From positions 1 to 49,393 of the forward strand of contig DBTU01000018.1 in NCBI GenBank assembly GCA_002307215.1: a stretch of 49,393 nucleotides of DNA, read 5' to 3'. Of the stretch, positions 23,748 to 31,518 are shown piece by piece; positions within the stretch are counted from its first letter, which is position 1; every line of letters starts with the position of its first letter. The notes beneath the pieces were generated by a model. The model had not been told where the DNA came from. It searched no databases and worked only from the letters and a program-made list of their open reading frames with translations. The translations under genes were made by a program, and so were the position numbers. This DNA is from Lachnoclostridium sp. UBA1308. GTDB lineage: Bacteria > Bacillota > Clostridia > Lachnospirales > Lachnospiraceae.

Positions 23748-25961
23748 TTAAATACAGTTGTATAATAATAACGCATTCTTAAGTCCTTCAAAATCAAGAT
23801 AATCTTCAATGAATTGTTTGCGAAGAAGCTCAAGCGGAACGAACTCGTTATACTTTCCGTCGATCTGCACCTTGTCGGGCAAGGGCAAGTCATAAAGGTT
23901 AAGATCGCTATGAAGGATATCATAGATGATCTCCGTAAGTTCCTCTTTTGTCCCATCGAAAATCACCTCAAGATAAACACAAGTAATCCAAGGATGTTTG
24001 CTCTTTATTTTCCTATGACGTAAAGCGTAATTTAATGTAATTAATTGTCTTGTTCCCACCCAAGGGAAGATAGCGTATTTTCTATCAGACAGCGGGGTCA
24101 CAAGGTTATCCAGAATTCCACTATTGCGGGCAATATATTGAATTTCGGCTAATCTTTCTTGACAGCGGACACTTAAATAAGGATAAGCATTGTTCTCTTT
24201 GAGTACACTGCACATTTTACGAACAAGCACGGTATGGAGCTCGGCGTTAAAGTCCACATTCCAATCTACAACCGATACACCAGGAACCTTCTTTACAAAG
24301 ATAACCTTTGATTTTTCATTTACATCCACCGTCTCCCATGATATGCCTGCCAGCGCAAAACGGGTACCAACCGGGTATACTTTATCAACGGTACCAATGG
24401 TACGATTTTCGTCTTTTACAAGTAAATATTCCGGTGCAAGGAACACGGTCAGGAATTTATGGCTGTTTACGATCTTCTCACCTTCACGTCCGATAATTAA
24501 CCCGCCACTCTCGGTGCGTTGTAACTGATCAAGATTGATCATATGGGAGAGCAGCCATTTATAGTCCTCTTGAGGAATGTTTTTAAAACAACCCAAGGAT
24601 AGAATCGACTGGGCAAGGCCTGCACTGGACATCTCACCGTTGCTTTTTAAACAGCTCATAGTCTGGTGATACAAAAGATTATACGCATGATTTAGCGGTG
24701 GGATCGGCTCGATCCAGTGATCTTTTAGATAAAGTTCAACGATTGCAATCGTCCGAAGGAATTCCCAATTGATCGGACCGAGAATATCTGCAGAATTTAT
24801 CCTGATGCTTTCCACAAACGTAAAAAGCAATTGTGGAACCTGGCCTCTACGACCACATCGGCCCAAACGCTGAGCAAAACTGGAGACATTGAGCGGAGCA
24901 CCAACTTGAACGGCTTGGTCAAGAGAACCGATGTCAATACCCAGCTCCAGTGTAACGGTGGCCCCGGTTACAATCTTTTCATCCGCAGATTTCATCTCTT
25001 CCTCAGTGCTTTCCCGTAGCAGAGCAGAAACATTACCGTGGTGGACGCGATAGACATCAGGAACTTTGTTTTGCAAGGCAATCTCACGTAAATGAGCAAG
25101 GATAAATTCTGTCTCTTCCCGGCTGTTGGTAAAGATAATCGTCTTTTTATCTAGCGTTTGTTTAAATAGATATTCATAATGTTCTCGGTTGCCCATATCA
25201 CCGGAATTGACATTTATAACATTGCCACTTCCGTCTCTCGTGGTAAGATCACGTTCTTCGGAGTAATTTACGAAACGTTCGATATGAAGCCTGACACGCT
25301 TTTTTCCTTCTTCCACAATAGGAGCGGAGCATTTGCGGCCGGTACCCATATTCAACCAATTCTGTGCCATAGAAACATCACCCAATGTTGCGGATAAACC
25401 AATACGACGGGGATTGTTACTTGTTAATTGTTTGAGGCGCTCGAGAATACAAAGCAATTGTAAACCACGGACATCCCGCATAAAGTAGTGGACCTCGTCA
25501 ATAATAACAAATCGCAAATCAGAGAACATTGACAGGCAGGCACCGCGTTTATTGGTGATCAGGCTTTCTAAGGATTCCGGTGTGATTTGTAACAACCCTT
25601 CGGGATTTTTAATAAGCTTGTTTTTTTGAGTCTGTGAAGCATCACCATGCCATTTTGTGACAGGGATGTTGGAATCAAGAAGCATCTGTTCCAACCGATT
25701 AAACTGGTCATTAATCAAAGCCTTGAGCGGTGAAATATACATAACCCCGACTGAGCTTGAGGGCTTATTATAAAGCTCGGTAAGCACCGGTAGAAATGCC
25801 GCCTCTGTCTTACCGGAGGCAGTCCCGGAAGTCAGGAGTAAATTGTCATCGGAGTCAAAGATTACTTCGCAGGCGGCAACTTGGTTACCACGTAATTCTT
25901 CCCACTTGTTTTGATAAATAAAGTCTTGAATAAACGGTGCGAGCCGATTAAAAACATCCAT
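23748..25961 (-). CDS. Lhr/BrxHI-like DEAD/DEAH superfamily II helicase
   Basis: A 737-residue helicase. Motif I is TSGTASGKT at 44-52, motif II IIDEVH at 153-158, motif III LSAT at 189-192, and motif VI QRLGRCGRRG at 364-373. Motif Ia is YISPLKALINDQ. A 350-residue C-terminal region without a zinc cluster follows, as in Lhr-type and BREX BrxHI helicases. It should translocate on nucleic acid with ATP. It starts five bases after the BrxD-like ATPase gene and is the last gene of a four-gene operon. In type 2 BREX, brxD and brxHI also travel together, but here brxC, pglX and pglZ are absent. Its partner is a TerB protein instead. The role in defence or DNA repair is inferred. Confidence 0.88.
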   Translation of the reverse strand: MDVFNRLAPFIQDFIYQNKWEELRGNQVAACEVIFDSDDNLLLTSGTASGKTEAAFLPVLTELYNKPSSSVGVMYISPLKALINDQFNRLEQMLLDSNIPVTKWHGDASQTQKNKLIKNPEGLLQITPESLESLITNKRGACLSMFSDLRFVIIDEVHYFMRDVRGLQLLCILERLKQLTSNNPRRIGLSATLGDVSMAQNWLNMGTGRKCSAPIVEEGKKRVRLHIERFVNYSEERDLTTRDGSGNVINVNSGDMGNREHYEYLFKQTLDKKTIIFTNSREETEFILAHLREIALQNKVPDVYRVHHGNVSALLRESTEEEMKSADEKIVTGATVTLELGIDIGSLDQAVQVGAPLNVSSFAQRLGRCGRRGQVPQLLFTFVESIRINSADILGPINWEFLRTIAIVELYLKDHWIEPIPPLNHAYNLLYHQTMSCLKSNGEMSSAGLAQSILSLGCFKNIPQEDYKWLLSHMINLDQLQRTESGGLIIGREGEKIVNSHKFLTVFLAPEYLLVKDENRTIGTVDKVYPVGTRFALAGISWETVDVNEKSKVIFVKKVPGVSVVDWNVDFNAELHTVLVRKMCSVLKENNAYPYLSVRCQERLAEIQYIARNSGILDNLVTPLSDRKYAIFPWVGTRQLITLNYALRHRKIKSKHPWITCVYLEVIFDGTKEELTEIIYDILHSDLNLYDLPLPDKVQIDGKYNEFVPLELLRKQFIEDYLDFEGLKNALLLYNCI

Positions 25962-25966
25962 AATTT

Positions 25967-27289
25967 TTATACCTCAAATTCTTGGAATTCGCTGTGTATG
26001 ACTTCATCCGATAAACCTCCTTTGGCCATTTCAAAGCTATTGTCGCCTAAAATCTCAGAAACACTTTTCTGTGGATTTTGGTGCAGGATGTTAATCAATT
26101 CGATGAAATCGCGGATGATCTCACGCGGGGTAATGTGTGTCTGGGCACCAACACGGTTATATTCTACCGTTAAGAAATAAACCAATTCTTCATGAGTCAA
26201 GGTAGAAGTGTAATTATAAAGCTGAACATGAATGTTCCTAAGCTTCTCTACAAGAATATACATCTCCTCCTGCGACAGCATCTGCAGCCGAATAATAGGA
26301 GCGGAAAGATCCTTGATATCAGCGGTTGCGAAATGTCCCTCTGATAAGCGTGAGCGCAGCGCTTCATAGCTAAATACACCTTTATACTTATCCTCAATAC
26401 ATTGAGGCGTTCCACCCATAAGGAAACCGATATGGCTCGCTTTTCCTTGTAAGACATCATTATACATCGTAAGGATTTTCTCGTAGTTATTTGCTCTGGT
26501 AATGGAATTAGGTATCTTGAATATATTAACAAGTTCGTCAATCACAACAAGCAGCCCTTTATACCCGGCTGATACTAGGAAGGTCGCAAATATCTTCAAG
26601 AAGTCATACCAAGTATCATCATTGACAATAAAATTGATTCCCAGATCGTCCTTCGCTTCTTTCCGAGAAGGATATTCACCCCGAAACCATCTCAGAACAT
26701 TTGACTTCATTGCTACGTCGTCCAGCTTGTAAGCCTTCCAATAAGTGACCACAGCCTTGGCAAATTCAAATCCATTGACCATTCCTTCTAGCGAGCTTGC
26801 GACTGCGTAGATTTGTCGTTCAACCAGATCATCAAAGTCATCATCGCTTACATCAGCTTGAGTCTTAACAGAGGACTGTATACCAGAGATCCATTTTTCA
26901 AGTATCAATGGTAGAGCACCACCGTCAGGTTTTGATTTGGTAGAAAGATTCTGGATCAATTCCTTATACGTAGCCAACCCCTGGCCTTTGGTGCCGGCGA
27001 ATCTTCGTTCCGGTGAAAGGTCGGCGTCCACAACCACGAATCCTTTTGCGGTGGCGTAATTTCGAATGGTCTGGAGGAGAAAGCTCTTCCCACTACCGTA
27101 TTTACCGACAACGAAACGGAACGACGCACTACCTTCCTCAATCATCTCAATATCGCGAAGTATGGCAGCAATCTCCTGTGTTCGGCCTACGGTAATGTAT
27201 TCCAGGCCTACTCGCGGTACAACTCCGCCTTTCAGAGCGTTAATTAATATGTTCGCAATTCTATTTGGTATTTGACTTACTATATTCAT
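25967..27289 (-). CDS. BrxD-like P-loop ATPase (DUF2791)
   Basis: A 440-residue AAA/ORC-like ATPase matching BREX ATP-binding proteins of the BrxD group. Walker A is GKYGSGKS at 62-69 and Walker B LLVVIDE at 246-252, both intact. The N-terminal motif VPRVGLEYITVGRTQEI precedes it, and QCIEDKYKGVFSYEALRSRLSEGHF is a family segment. The C-terminus is a winged-helix-like region (THITPREIIRDFIELINILH). Its ATG overlaps the TerB gene stop by four bases (ATGA) and the helicase gene follows five bases on, so the three products are made in fixed ratio and probably form a complex. BrxD's biochemical role is unknown even in BREX. Confidence 0.88.
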   Translation of the reverse strand: MNIVSQIPNRIANILINALKGGVVPRVGLEYITVGRTQEIAAILRDIEMIEEGSASFRFVVGKYGSGKSFLLQTIRNYATAKGFVVVDADLSPERRFAGTKGQGLATYKELIQNLSTKSKPDGGALPLILEKWISGIQSSVKTQADVSDDDFDDLVERQIYAVASSLEGMVNGFEFAKAVVTYWKAYKLDDVAMKSNVLRWFRGEYPSRKEAKDDLGINFIVNDDTWYDFLKIFATFLVSAGYKGLLVVIDELVNIFKIPNSITRANNYEKILTMYNDVLQGKASHIGFLMGGTPQCIEDKYKGVFSYEALRSRLSEGHFATADIKDLSAPIIRLQMLSQEEMYILVEKLRNIHVQLYNYTSTLTHEELVYFLTVEYNRVGAQTHITPREIIRDFIELINILHQNPQKSVSEILGDNSFEMAKGGLSDEVIHSEFQEFEV

Positions 27290-29133
27290 GCTATCAATTC
27301 CTTTACTTGTTCTTTATAGTCATCATATAAAGCAAAACCATCATCTAAAAGGTTGTCACCAACGATATCCATTGCCTTTTCGTTGATCCCATCCACAAGA
27401 ACTTCCAACATGATACCACATTCATCTGCATATTTCTTTAAATTTGTCTCACCGTGCAACACCACAGATAAAGCCTTGATTTCAACTTTGGTTAATGTGC
27501 TTTTCAAACTCTCCCAAATATCACGTTCGGGAGTTGGTTCAATCCTAGACAGCGGCATAAAAGGCTTGTCCTGTGTAACTGGAAAAGATAAATTAAGCTG
27601 TGTTTGAACGGGAATAACCGGAACAAATTGACTTTCTTGCTCTGGAAAGATCAATTTCATTTGTTCTGGTACAATCATCTTTTCCTGTTCCGGTACAATT
27701 AGCTTTTCCTGTTCTGGTACAATCATCTTTTCCTGTTCCGGTACAATTAGCTTTTCCTGTTCTGGTACAATCATCTTTTCCTGTTCTGGTACAATTAGCT
27801 TTTCCTGTGTAACGAGTGCTTCCTGTCTGATTCTAGACAGTGCGACCTGATCCACGATTACAACGGTTTTGGTTGCTTCTTTGTAGAATTCAGCGACAGC
27901 ATCGTTAACGATTGTTTCAAGAGATAAACCGGCCTTATTTAATTTGCCAACGGCTTCGTGCGAGACCATTTCGAGGTTCGCTGAGAGTTTATATTTGTAT
28001 ATTGTAACCTTTCTTAAAGCAACTTCCATCTGCTTTAGGATATATCCAATCAACTGTCGACCGCTTTCCGACGTGAGGACCGTGCTGAACGACCATTTAT
28101 TATTATTACATATATAAATTTCATTTTCAGATAGCACAATCTGCCTGTTCGCCTGTTTCATCCATGGATAAAACAATGCGTCCTTAAACGGCTTCCATTC
28201 CGACATTTTCTTTGTAGCTTGAAATATCGATTCATCAAAATTGATTCCGTGGCCTTCAAATATTTGTTTGAGCTTGTTGATAACGAAATAGAAGCAATCC
28301 GTTATCAGCTTCATATTGTCATCGGTATAAAAAGTAGACTTTCTTATGTCATATTTTGATAGATTGCAAAACATTGTAAATTTGTCCGTAGTATAGGCCA
28401 TCTTCGGATAAGATCTAGTAAGATTGTTACTATCAACGAAATCCTGAAATGAATGTGGAAGTTCATAGTAGATATGGTAATCCTTCAACCATCTGATTAC
28501 ATACTTGTCAATTGACTTGTTAAAGTTAGCAAAAGCTCTCCAGAAAGACATTAGTTGATTCAGGCCATCCTGAGGGTCGCTCACTCCGATGTTATTTAAC
28601 AACTCATAGATATATAGAAATGCGTAGGACAAGGATATATCAACAACCGTTCCTTTTCTGACTTCCTTACGCCAGGTAAAATATGTCCGGAGCTGCGCGT
28701 ATCCCATCTGCTGATAGTAGGGGAAGTATTGTGAGAATTCCACATTTTCACAATAATCATCCGAAAAATCCTTCATAAACATACCTTGTTTATAAAAGAT
28801 TATCGCATTATCCTGCTGAACACGCTGATTAAAAAATCTCGAATTGTCATAAGCAGAGCGATGTGCCCTTGCAATATCTCTCATTTGACCAAAGAGATCC
28901 CGCTTCTCGTCTTTTTCAGGCTCTTCGATTTTTTGAGGCTTCAAAATGAATTTACCAACACCGGGGATAGGACAGGAATCATATTCAATCTCATAAAACG
29001 ACCCCTGATCAAGTGAAATGGGTTCGACTGTCTGCGTATGTGGCAAATCCATAGTTGATTCATCACCTTGAACCTGCTGCCGCTCTTGGATTTTATATGA
29101 GTCATATTTTTTATTAGTATAAAATCCGTCCAT
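27286..29133 (-). CDS. TerB_N/TerB_C domain protein with a repeat linker
   Basis: A 615-residue protein. About 90-300 is a TerB_N domain (FYKQGMFMKDFSDDYCENVEFSQYFPYYQ, YFTWRKEVRKG, YAFLYIYELLNNIGV). About 520-612 is a TerB_C domain (LTKVEIKALSVVLHGETNLKKYADECG). Between them, at about 439-498, an eight-residue unit EK(L/M)IVPEQ is repeated seven times with L and M alternating. TerB_N and TerB_C occur in chemical-stress and phage-related Ter neighbourhoods, where they are thought to act as scaffolds or metal-sensing parts. TAGGAGGGATC precedes the ATG and the gene starts 36 bases after the repressor gene. It is coupled to the ATPase gene by a four-base overlap. There are no catalytic residues that I can see. 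Confidence 0.8.
   Translation of the reverse strand: MDGFYTNKKYDSYKIQERQQVQGDESTMDLPHTQTVEPISLDQGSFYEIEYDSCPIPGVGKFILKPQKIEEPEKDEKRDLFGQMRDIARAHRSAYDNSRFFNQRVQQDNAIIFYKQGMFMKDFSDDYCENVEFSQYFPYYQQMGYAQLRTYFTWRKEVRKGTVVDISLSYAFLYIYELLNNIGVSDPQDGLNQLMSFWRAFANFNKSIDKYVIRWLKDYHIYYELPHSFQDFVDSNNLTRSYPKMAYTTDKFTMFCNLSKYDIRKSTFYTDDNMKLITDCFYFVINKLKQIFEGHGINFDESIFQATKKMSEWKPFKDALFYPWMKQANRQIVLSENEIYICNNNKWSFSTVLTSESGRQLIGYILKQMEVALRKVTIYKYKLSANLEMVSHEAVGKLNKAGLSLETIVNDAVAEFYKEATKTVVIVDQVALSRIRQEALVTQEKLIVPEQEKMIVPEQEKLIVPEQEKMIVPEQEKLIVPEQEKMIVPEQMKLIFPEQESQFVPVIPVQTQLNLSFPVTQDKPFMPLSRIEPTPERDIWESLKSTLTKVEIKALSVVLHGETNLKKYADECGIMLEVLVDGINEKAMDIVGDNLLDDGFALYDDYKEQVKELIA
27640..27815. repeat. in-frame 24-bp tandem repeat in the TerB gene
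   Basis: About seven copies of a 24-bp unit encode EK(L/M)IVPEQ. Units alternate between Leu and Met versions, and between TTCTGGT and TTCCGGT at the DNA level, so the true higher-order period is 48 bp. Such arrays gain or lose units by slippage without breaking the frame. Confidence 0.85.
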
Positions 29134-29169
29134 GATCCCTCCTAGGTAAAGCTTACCAAAATAAAAGTA

Positions 29170-29730
29170 CTACCCGACAACCTTTCCCAATACTCTAAAA
29201 TCGTCATAATCTTGAATTGGGATAGGGTCATATTCAGGATTTAATGAAATCAAATACCCCTTCCCAAGTTTTTTTAGAAAGGCATCGTTGTTTAGGCAGA
29301 ATATTCCTATGTCACCTTCGTCCAGCGCTAATTGCTCATGGATAAAGATAATTTGTTGATCGACAAAGCGGGGCATCATACTAGTTCCACTTACTCTTAC
29401 TGCATAATCAGCCTGACTTGAAATCGTATTGTCAACCTCAATCATCCCATAAGAACCATCATCAAGGTAACTACCGAGTCCGGCTGAGACCGGTATATCA
29501 TATAAGTGTAATAGCCTTTTACCAGCGAAGGTATGTCGTATATCTATCACCCGACAGATGTCGCAAATAGCGAGAAATGCATCAATCGTAGGTTTTGACA
29601 CCCCAGTTTCCCACTTGCTGATCGTATATGTTTTAACGTCAAATCCTTTTTCTTTTAAGAGTTCAACCAACTGAGCACGCGATATTTTTGCAGTCTCTCG
29701 AACTTCTAATAAATTTTTCCCTAAATTCAT
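29170..29730 (-). CDS. XRE/S24 self-cleaving repressor (LexA/CI-like)
   Basis: A 186-residue phage-type repressor. An XRE helix-turn-helix (SRAQLVELLKEKGFDVKTYTISKWETGVSKPTID) fills about 17-50. An S24 peptidase domain follows: a likely cleavage site Ala83-Gly84 (PVSAGLG), the nucleophile Ser117 in RVSGTSMMPRF, and Lys153 or Lys154 in DAFLKKLGKG. Such proteins cut themselves when RecA is activated, releasing their promoters. ATG 29730 follows GGAGGTGTTCAAC; an in-frame ATG at 29745 is less likely. It heads the operon with TerB, BrxD-like and helicase genes, so it probably represses itself and the cassette through the two operators at 29787-29831. Confidence 0.9.
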   Translation of the reverse strand: MNLGKNLLEVRETAKISRAQLVELLKEKGFDVKTYTISKWETGVSKPTIDAFLAICDICRVIDIRHTFAGKRLLHLYDIPVSAGLGSYLDDGSYGMIEVDNTISSQADYAVRVSGTSMMPRFVDQQIIFIHEQLALDEGDIGIFCLNNDAFLKKLGKGYLISLNPEYDPIPIQDYDDFRVLGKVVG

Positions 29731-29750
29731 GTTGAACACCTCCAAATAAT

Positions 29751-29831
29751 ATTATACATTGTTTTACATTAAATACAATAATAATATCGCAGAATCTGCG
29801 ATTTGATAATATTATAATGCAGAATCCGCAT
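29751..29831 (-). promoter_or_regulatory. cassette promoter with two palindromic operators
   Basis: TATAAT (29756-29751) and TTGTAT (29778-29773, 16-base spacer) form the minus-strand promoter. Upstream lie two palindromes, TCGCAGAATCTGCGA (29787-29801) and ATGCAGAATCCGCAT (29817-29831). Their shared core is GCAGAATCYGC and their centres are exactly 30 bp (about three turns) apart. They fit binding of two repressor dimers on one face. Confidence 0.75.
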
Positions 29832-29873
29832 TCCTGGGAGACTACGTCCATTTGTATAATGTATGGATAGTGA

Positions 29874-30179
29874 GTAGGTTCAAGGCTGTATCTGGAAAAA
29901 GAAATGGAAATCCTTGAAGATTTTCTCTATCAGCAAGGAACCATGGAAGCTTATACGATTTTGATGGATTTCCAAATCGGAACAAGGATAGGTGAACTAG
30001 TTGTTTTGAAACAGGAAGATATGCTTGATGATGAAGTCTATATTCATAAGATGGAGATTGTTGACGAGGAAAGAGTAGACGGAGTATATATCCGCAAAGG
30101 CTATGATACAACGAAAGGCTATATCTACAATTACAATGAAATCGAAAAAAATCGTTCCTATATGGACAAAGCATTATAG
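29874..30179 (+). pseudogene. tyrosine recombinase remnant
   Basis: A frame of about 100 codons, open from 29874, reads SRLYLEKEMEILEDFLYQ, then FQIGTRIGELVVLKQEDM and VYIHKMEIVDEERVDG. It resembles the catalytic-domain start of the integrase at 32857 (FQLGVRIGEAVALKFTDI), including the first catalytic Arg. The rest, including the His-x-x-Arg and Tyr, is missing. Direct repeats TTGCACACATC/TTGCACACATT (30203-30224) and a tRNA-end scar at 30285 follow in the same order as at the intact element's right end. It is therefore the right end of an older, decayed element. Confidence 0.72.
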
Positions 30180-30202
30180 CGGTTCGAATACGTAAAAGGA
30201 TG

Positions 30203-30224
30203 TTGCACACATCTTGCACACATT
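30203..30224. repeat. 11-bp direct repeat, arm-site-like
   Basis: TTGCACACATC and TTGCACACATT are adjacent. They are analogous to the paired GTGCACAT repeats at both ends of the intact element, so they may be integrase arm sites of the older element. Confidence 0.5.
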
Positions 30225-30244
30225 ATTTTTAGAAACAAAAAAAT

Positions 30245-30280
30245 AGGAAAGCTTGATTTAACCAGCTTTCCTGCCCTTTT
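30245..30280. terminator. terminator before a tRNA-end scar
   Basis: AGGAAAGCT and AGCTTTCCT with a 10-base loop, followed by GCCCTTTT, just before the scar at 30285. Confidence 0.65.
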
Positions 30281-30284
30281 TAGT

Positions 30285-30299
30285 TAAGCGCGAGACGGG
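30285..30299 (-). other. tRNA-Gly 3'-end scar (attachment remnant)
   Basis: TAAGCGCGAGACGGG matches the 3' end of the tRNA-Gly at 34151. It marks the right border of the older element whose integrase remnant lies at 29874-30179. Confidence 0.7.
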
Positions 30300-30465
30300 T
30301 GTTTCGAAGCGTCTTTCTTTCATCGTCTACGACTCGAAACAAAGCCGCGGAAAGAATGAAAATCTCGGCGTGTGAGCCTCCATTTTCATTCTTTCTGGTT
30401 CTACATCCAAGGTCTGGCACAGAAATAAAAACAAGTCCATCCATTCGGATGAGCTTGTTTTTATT
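30300..30465. other. 166-bp structured segment between two attachment scars
   Basis: No coding frame. It holds a perfect 14-bp inverted repeat (30350-30363 and 30382-30395, starting GAAAGAATGAAAAT), an outer GTTTCGA/TCGAAAC pair (30301-30307/30334-30340), and an A-/T-flanked terminator hairpin at 30427-30466. It may be the last trace of a third inserted element or a small structured RNA. Confidence 0.45.
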
Positions 30466-30489
30466 TAAGCGCGAGACGGGATTCGAACC
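30466..30489 (-). other. attL of the integrative mobilizable element
   Basis: Twenty-four bases, starting TAAGCGCGAGACGGG and ending in GATTCGAACC, are identical to 34149-34172, inside the intact tRNA-Gly gene. The segment between the two copies holds a MobV gene and an integrase gene, so these are the flanking direct repeats of an integrated element. Confidence 0.85.
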
Positions 30490-30545
30490 ATAATCCTATC
30501 CTACAAATACTGAGAAGAAAGGGGTTTCATCCACTTCTGATTAAT

Positions 30546-30579
30546 GTGCACATAATAGTGCACATATTTTTTGCAACAA
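30546..30579. repeat. left-end arm repeats of the element
   Basis: Two GTGCACATA units 12 bp apart, followed by GCAACAA at 30573-30579. The same arrangement is found at 34089-34120 at the right end. They are likely integrase or excisionase binding sites. Confidence 0.6.
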
Positions 30580-30592
30580 CGAAATGGTGATG

Positions 30593-30898
30593 TCAACCTT
30601 TACCATATGAAGCTGAATAAGTACCATTTTTATTTTTTTTAACATTCCATTGGTCTAAATGTGTTGCTGTAGCTTTTTCATATGGGATAAATGATGTTAT
30701 TTTATAAGCAGTGGTCTCGTCGTTAATTTTTATATTAGTTACATGCATGAATAAAGCTGAAATGATATGGCCATTTAATAAACATTCATAGCGAATAGCG
30801 CCAACAGGCGAATATGTGTTAATTCTGGAAACTCCAATGACAACTAAAAGTACCAAACAGATGATAAAAATTACAAGTATTCTTTTTTTATGAATCAT
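30593..30898 (-). CDS. small single-pass membrane protein, element cargo
   Basis: A 101-residue protein. Basic MIHKKR precedes one membrane helix (ILVIFIICLVLLVVIGV), then an exported domain of about 75 residues (GAIRYECLLNGHIISALFMHVTNI, YSASYGKG). AAAGGAGAGTTCT fixes ATG 30898; the longer in-frame start at 31027 has no ribosome site. It is the only cargo gene of the mobilizable element besides its transfer and integration genes. I do not recognise the family. It could be an entry-exclusion, immunity or stress protein; none of these is shown. Confidence 0.72.
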   Translation of the reverse strand: MIHKKRILVIFIICLVLLVVIGVSRINTYSPVGAIRYECLLNGHIISALFMHVTNIKINDETTAYKITSFIPYEKATATHLDQWNVKKNKNGTYSASYGKG

Positions 30899-31268
30899 AG
30901 AACTCTCCTTTACAAAAAATACAGACTTATAATTATAAATTTTATATACCGTATAGTATATAAATAGTAAATAAAATTGAGGCAATCGATGTAGAACTAC
31001 ATTTAAATTACTAAAGCCATGATACATTGTAACATATTAATTAAAATAAATAAACTAAATCTGCCAAATATCGGTATACACTTTTTATCAATGTGTATCT
31101 TCTACACTTACTGAAATTGCGTATACTTTTTGTAAAAAAACTAAATTAATTCTTTTATGTAGTCTTGATAAGGGACTAAATGGTAGTGATGCCATATCAA
31201 GTTAAGTGAAAAAGACAATGAAATACGTCATATCGGTGCAACCCACTTCGTGAGAAGGTGAAATAAAA

Positions 31269-31309
31269 ACAACGAAGGTCCATGCTGCGCATGGATCCTT
31301 CGTTGTTTT
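31269..31309. terminator. terminator-like hairpin upstream of mobV
   Basis: AACAACGAAGG...CCTTCGTTGTT with an inner TCCATGC/GCATGGA stem and a 3-base loop, one bulged T, followed by TTAATG. Confidence 0.7.
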
Positions 31310-31321
31310 AATGTGTGGATG

Positions 31322-31382
31322 ATGCAAAAGCGTCGCAGACCCCTCGGAGAGCGAGCGGGGCAGTTGTCAAACTGCCCTAGTG
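31322..31382. other. candidate oriT of the mobilizable element
   Basis: Two stacked hairpins lie about 140 bases upstream of mobV: CCCCTCG/CGAGCGGGG (31340-31360) and GGGCAGTT/AACTGCCC with loop GTCA (31358-31377). MobV relaxases nick next to inverted repeats immediately upstream of their own gene, so this is the best oriT candidate. The nick site is not identified. Confidence 0.5.
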
Positions 31383-31518
31383 AGTTAATACAGATAATCT
31401 GAATTATAAGAGCTAAAAATTATTTTCTGAAATAACGTAAAAAATTACTCCTTTTTAAATTCGTCAATCATTTTTATTAATGTACCGGATTAACAAATTT
31501 TTAAAGGAGGAAATTTTT

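Noticed and set aside
23748..29133. A complete BREX system
   Set aside because: No BrxC/PglY, PglX methylase or PglZ gene is present; only BrxD-like and BrxHI-like parts.
29842..30219. Minus-strand frame of 125 codons
   Set aside because: It is antisense to the integrase remnant, whose plus-strand translation is clearly protein-like.
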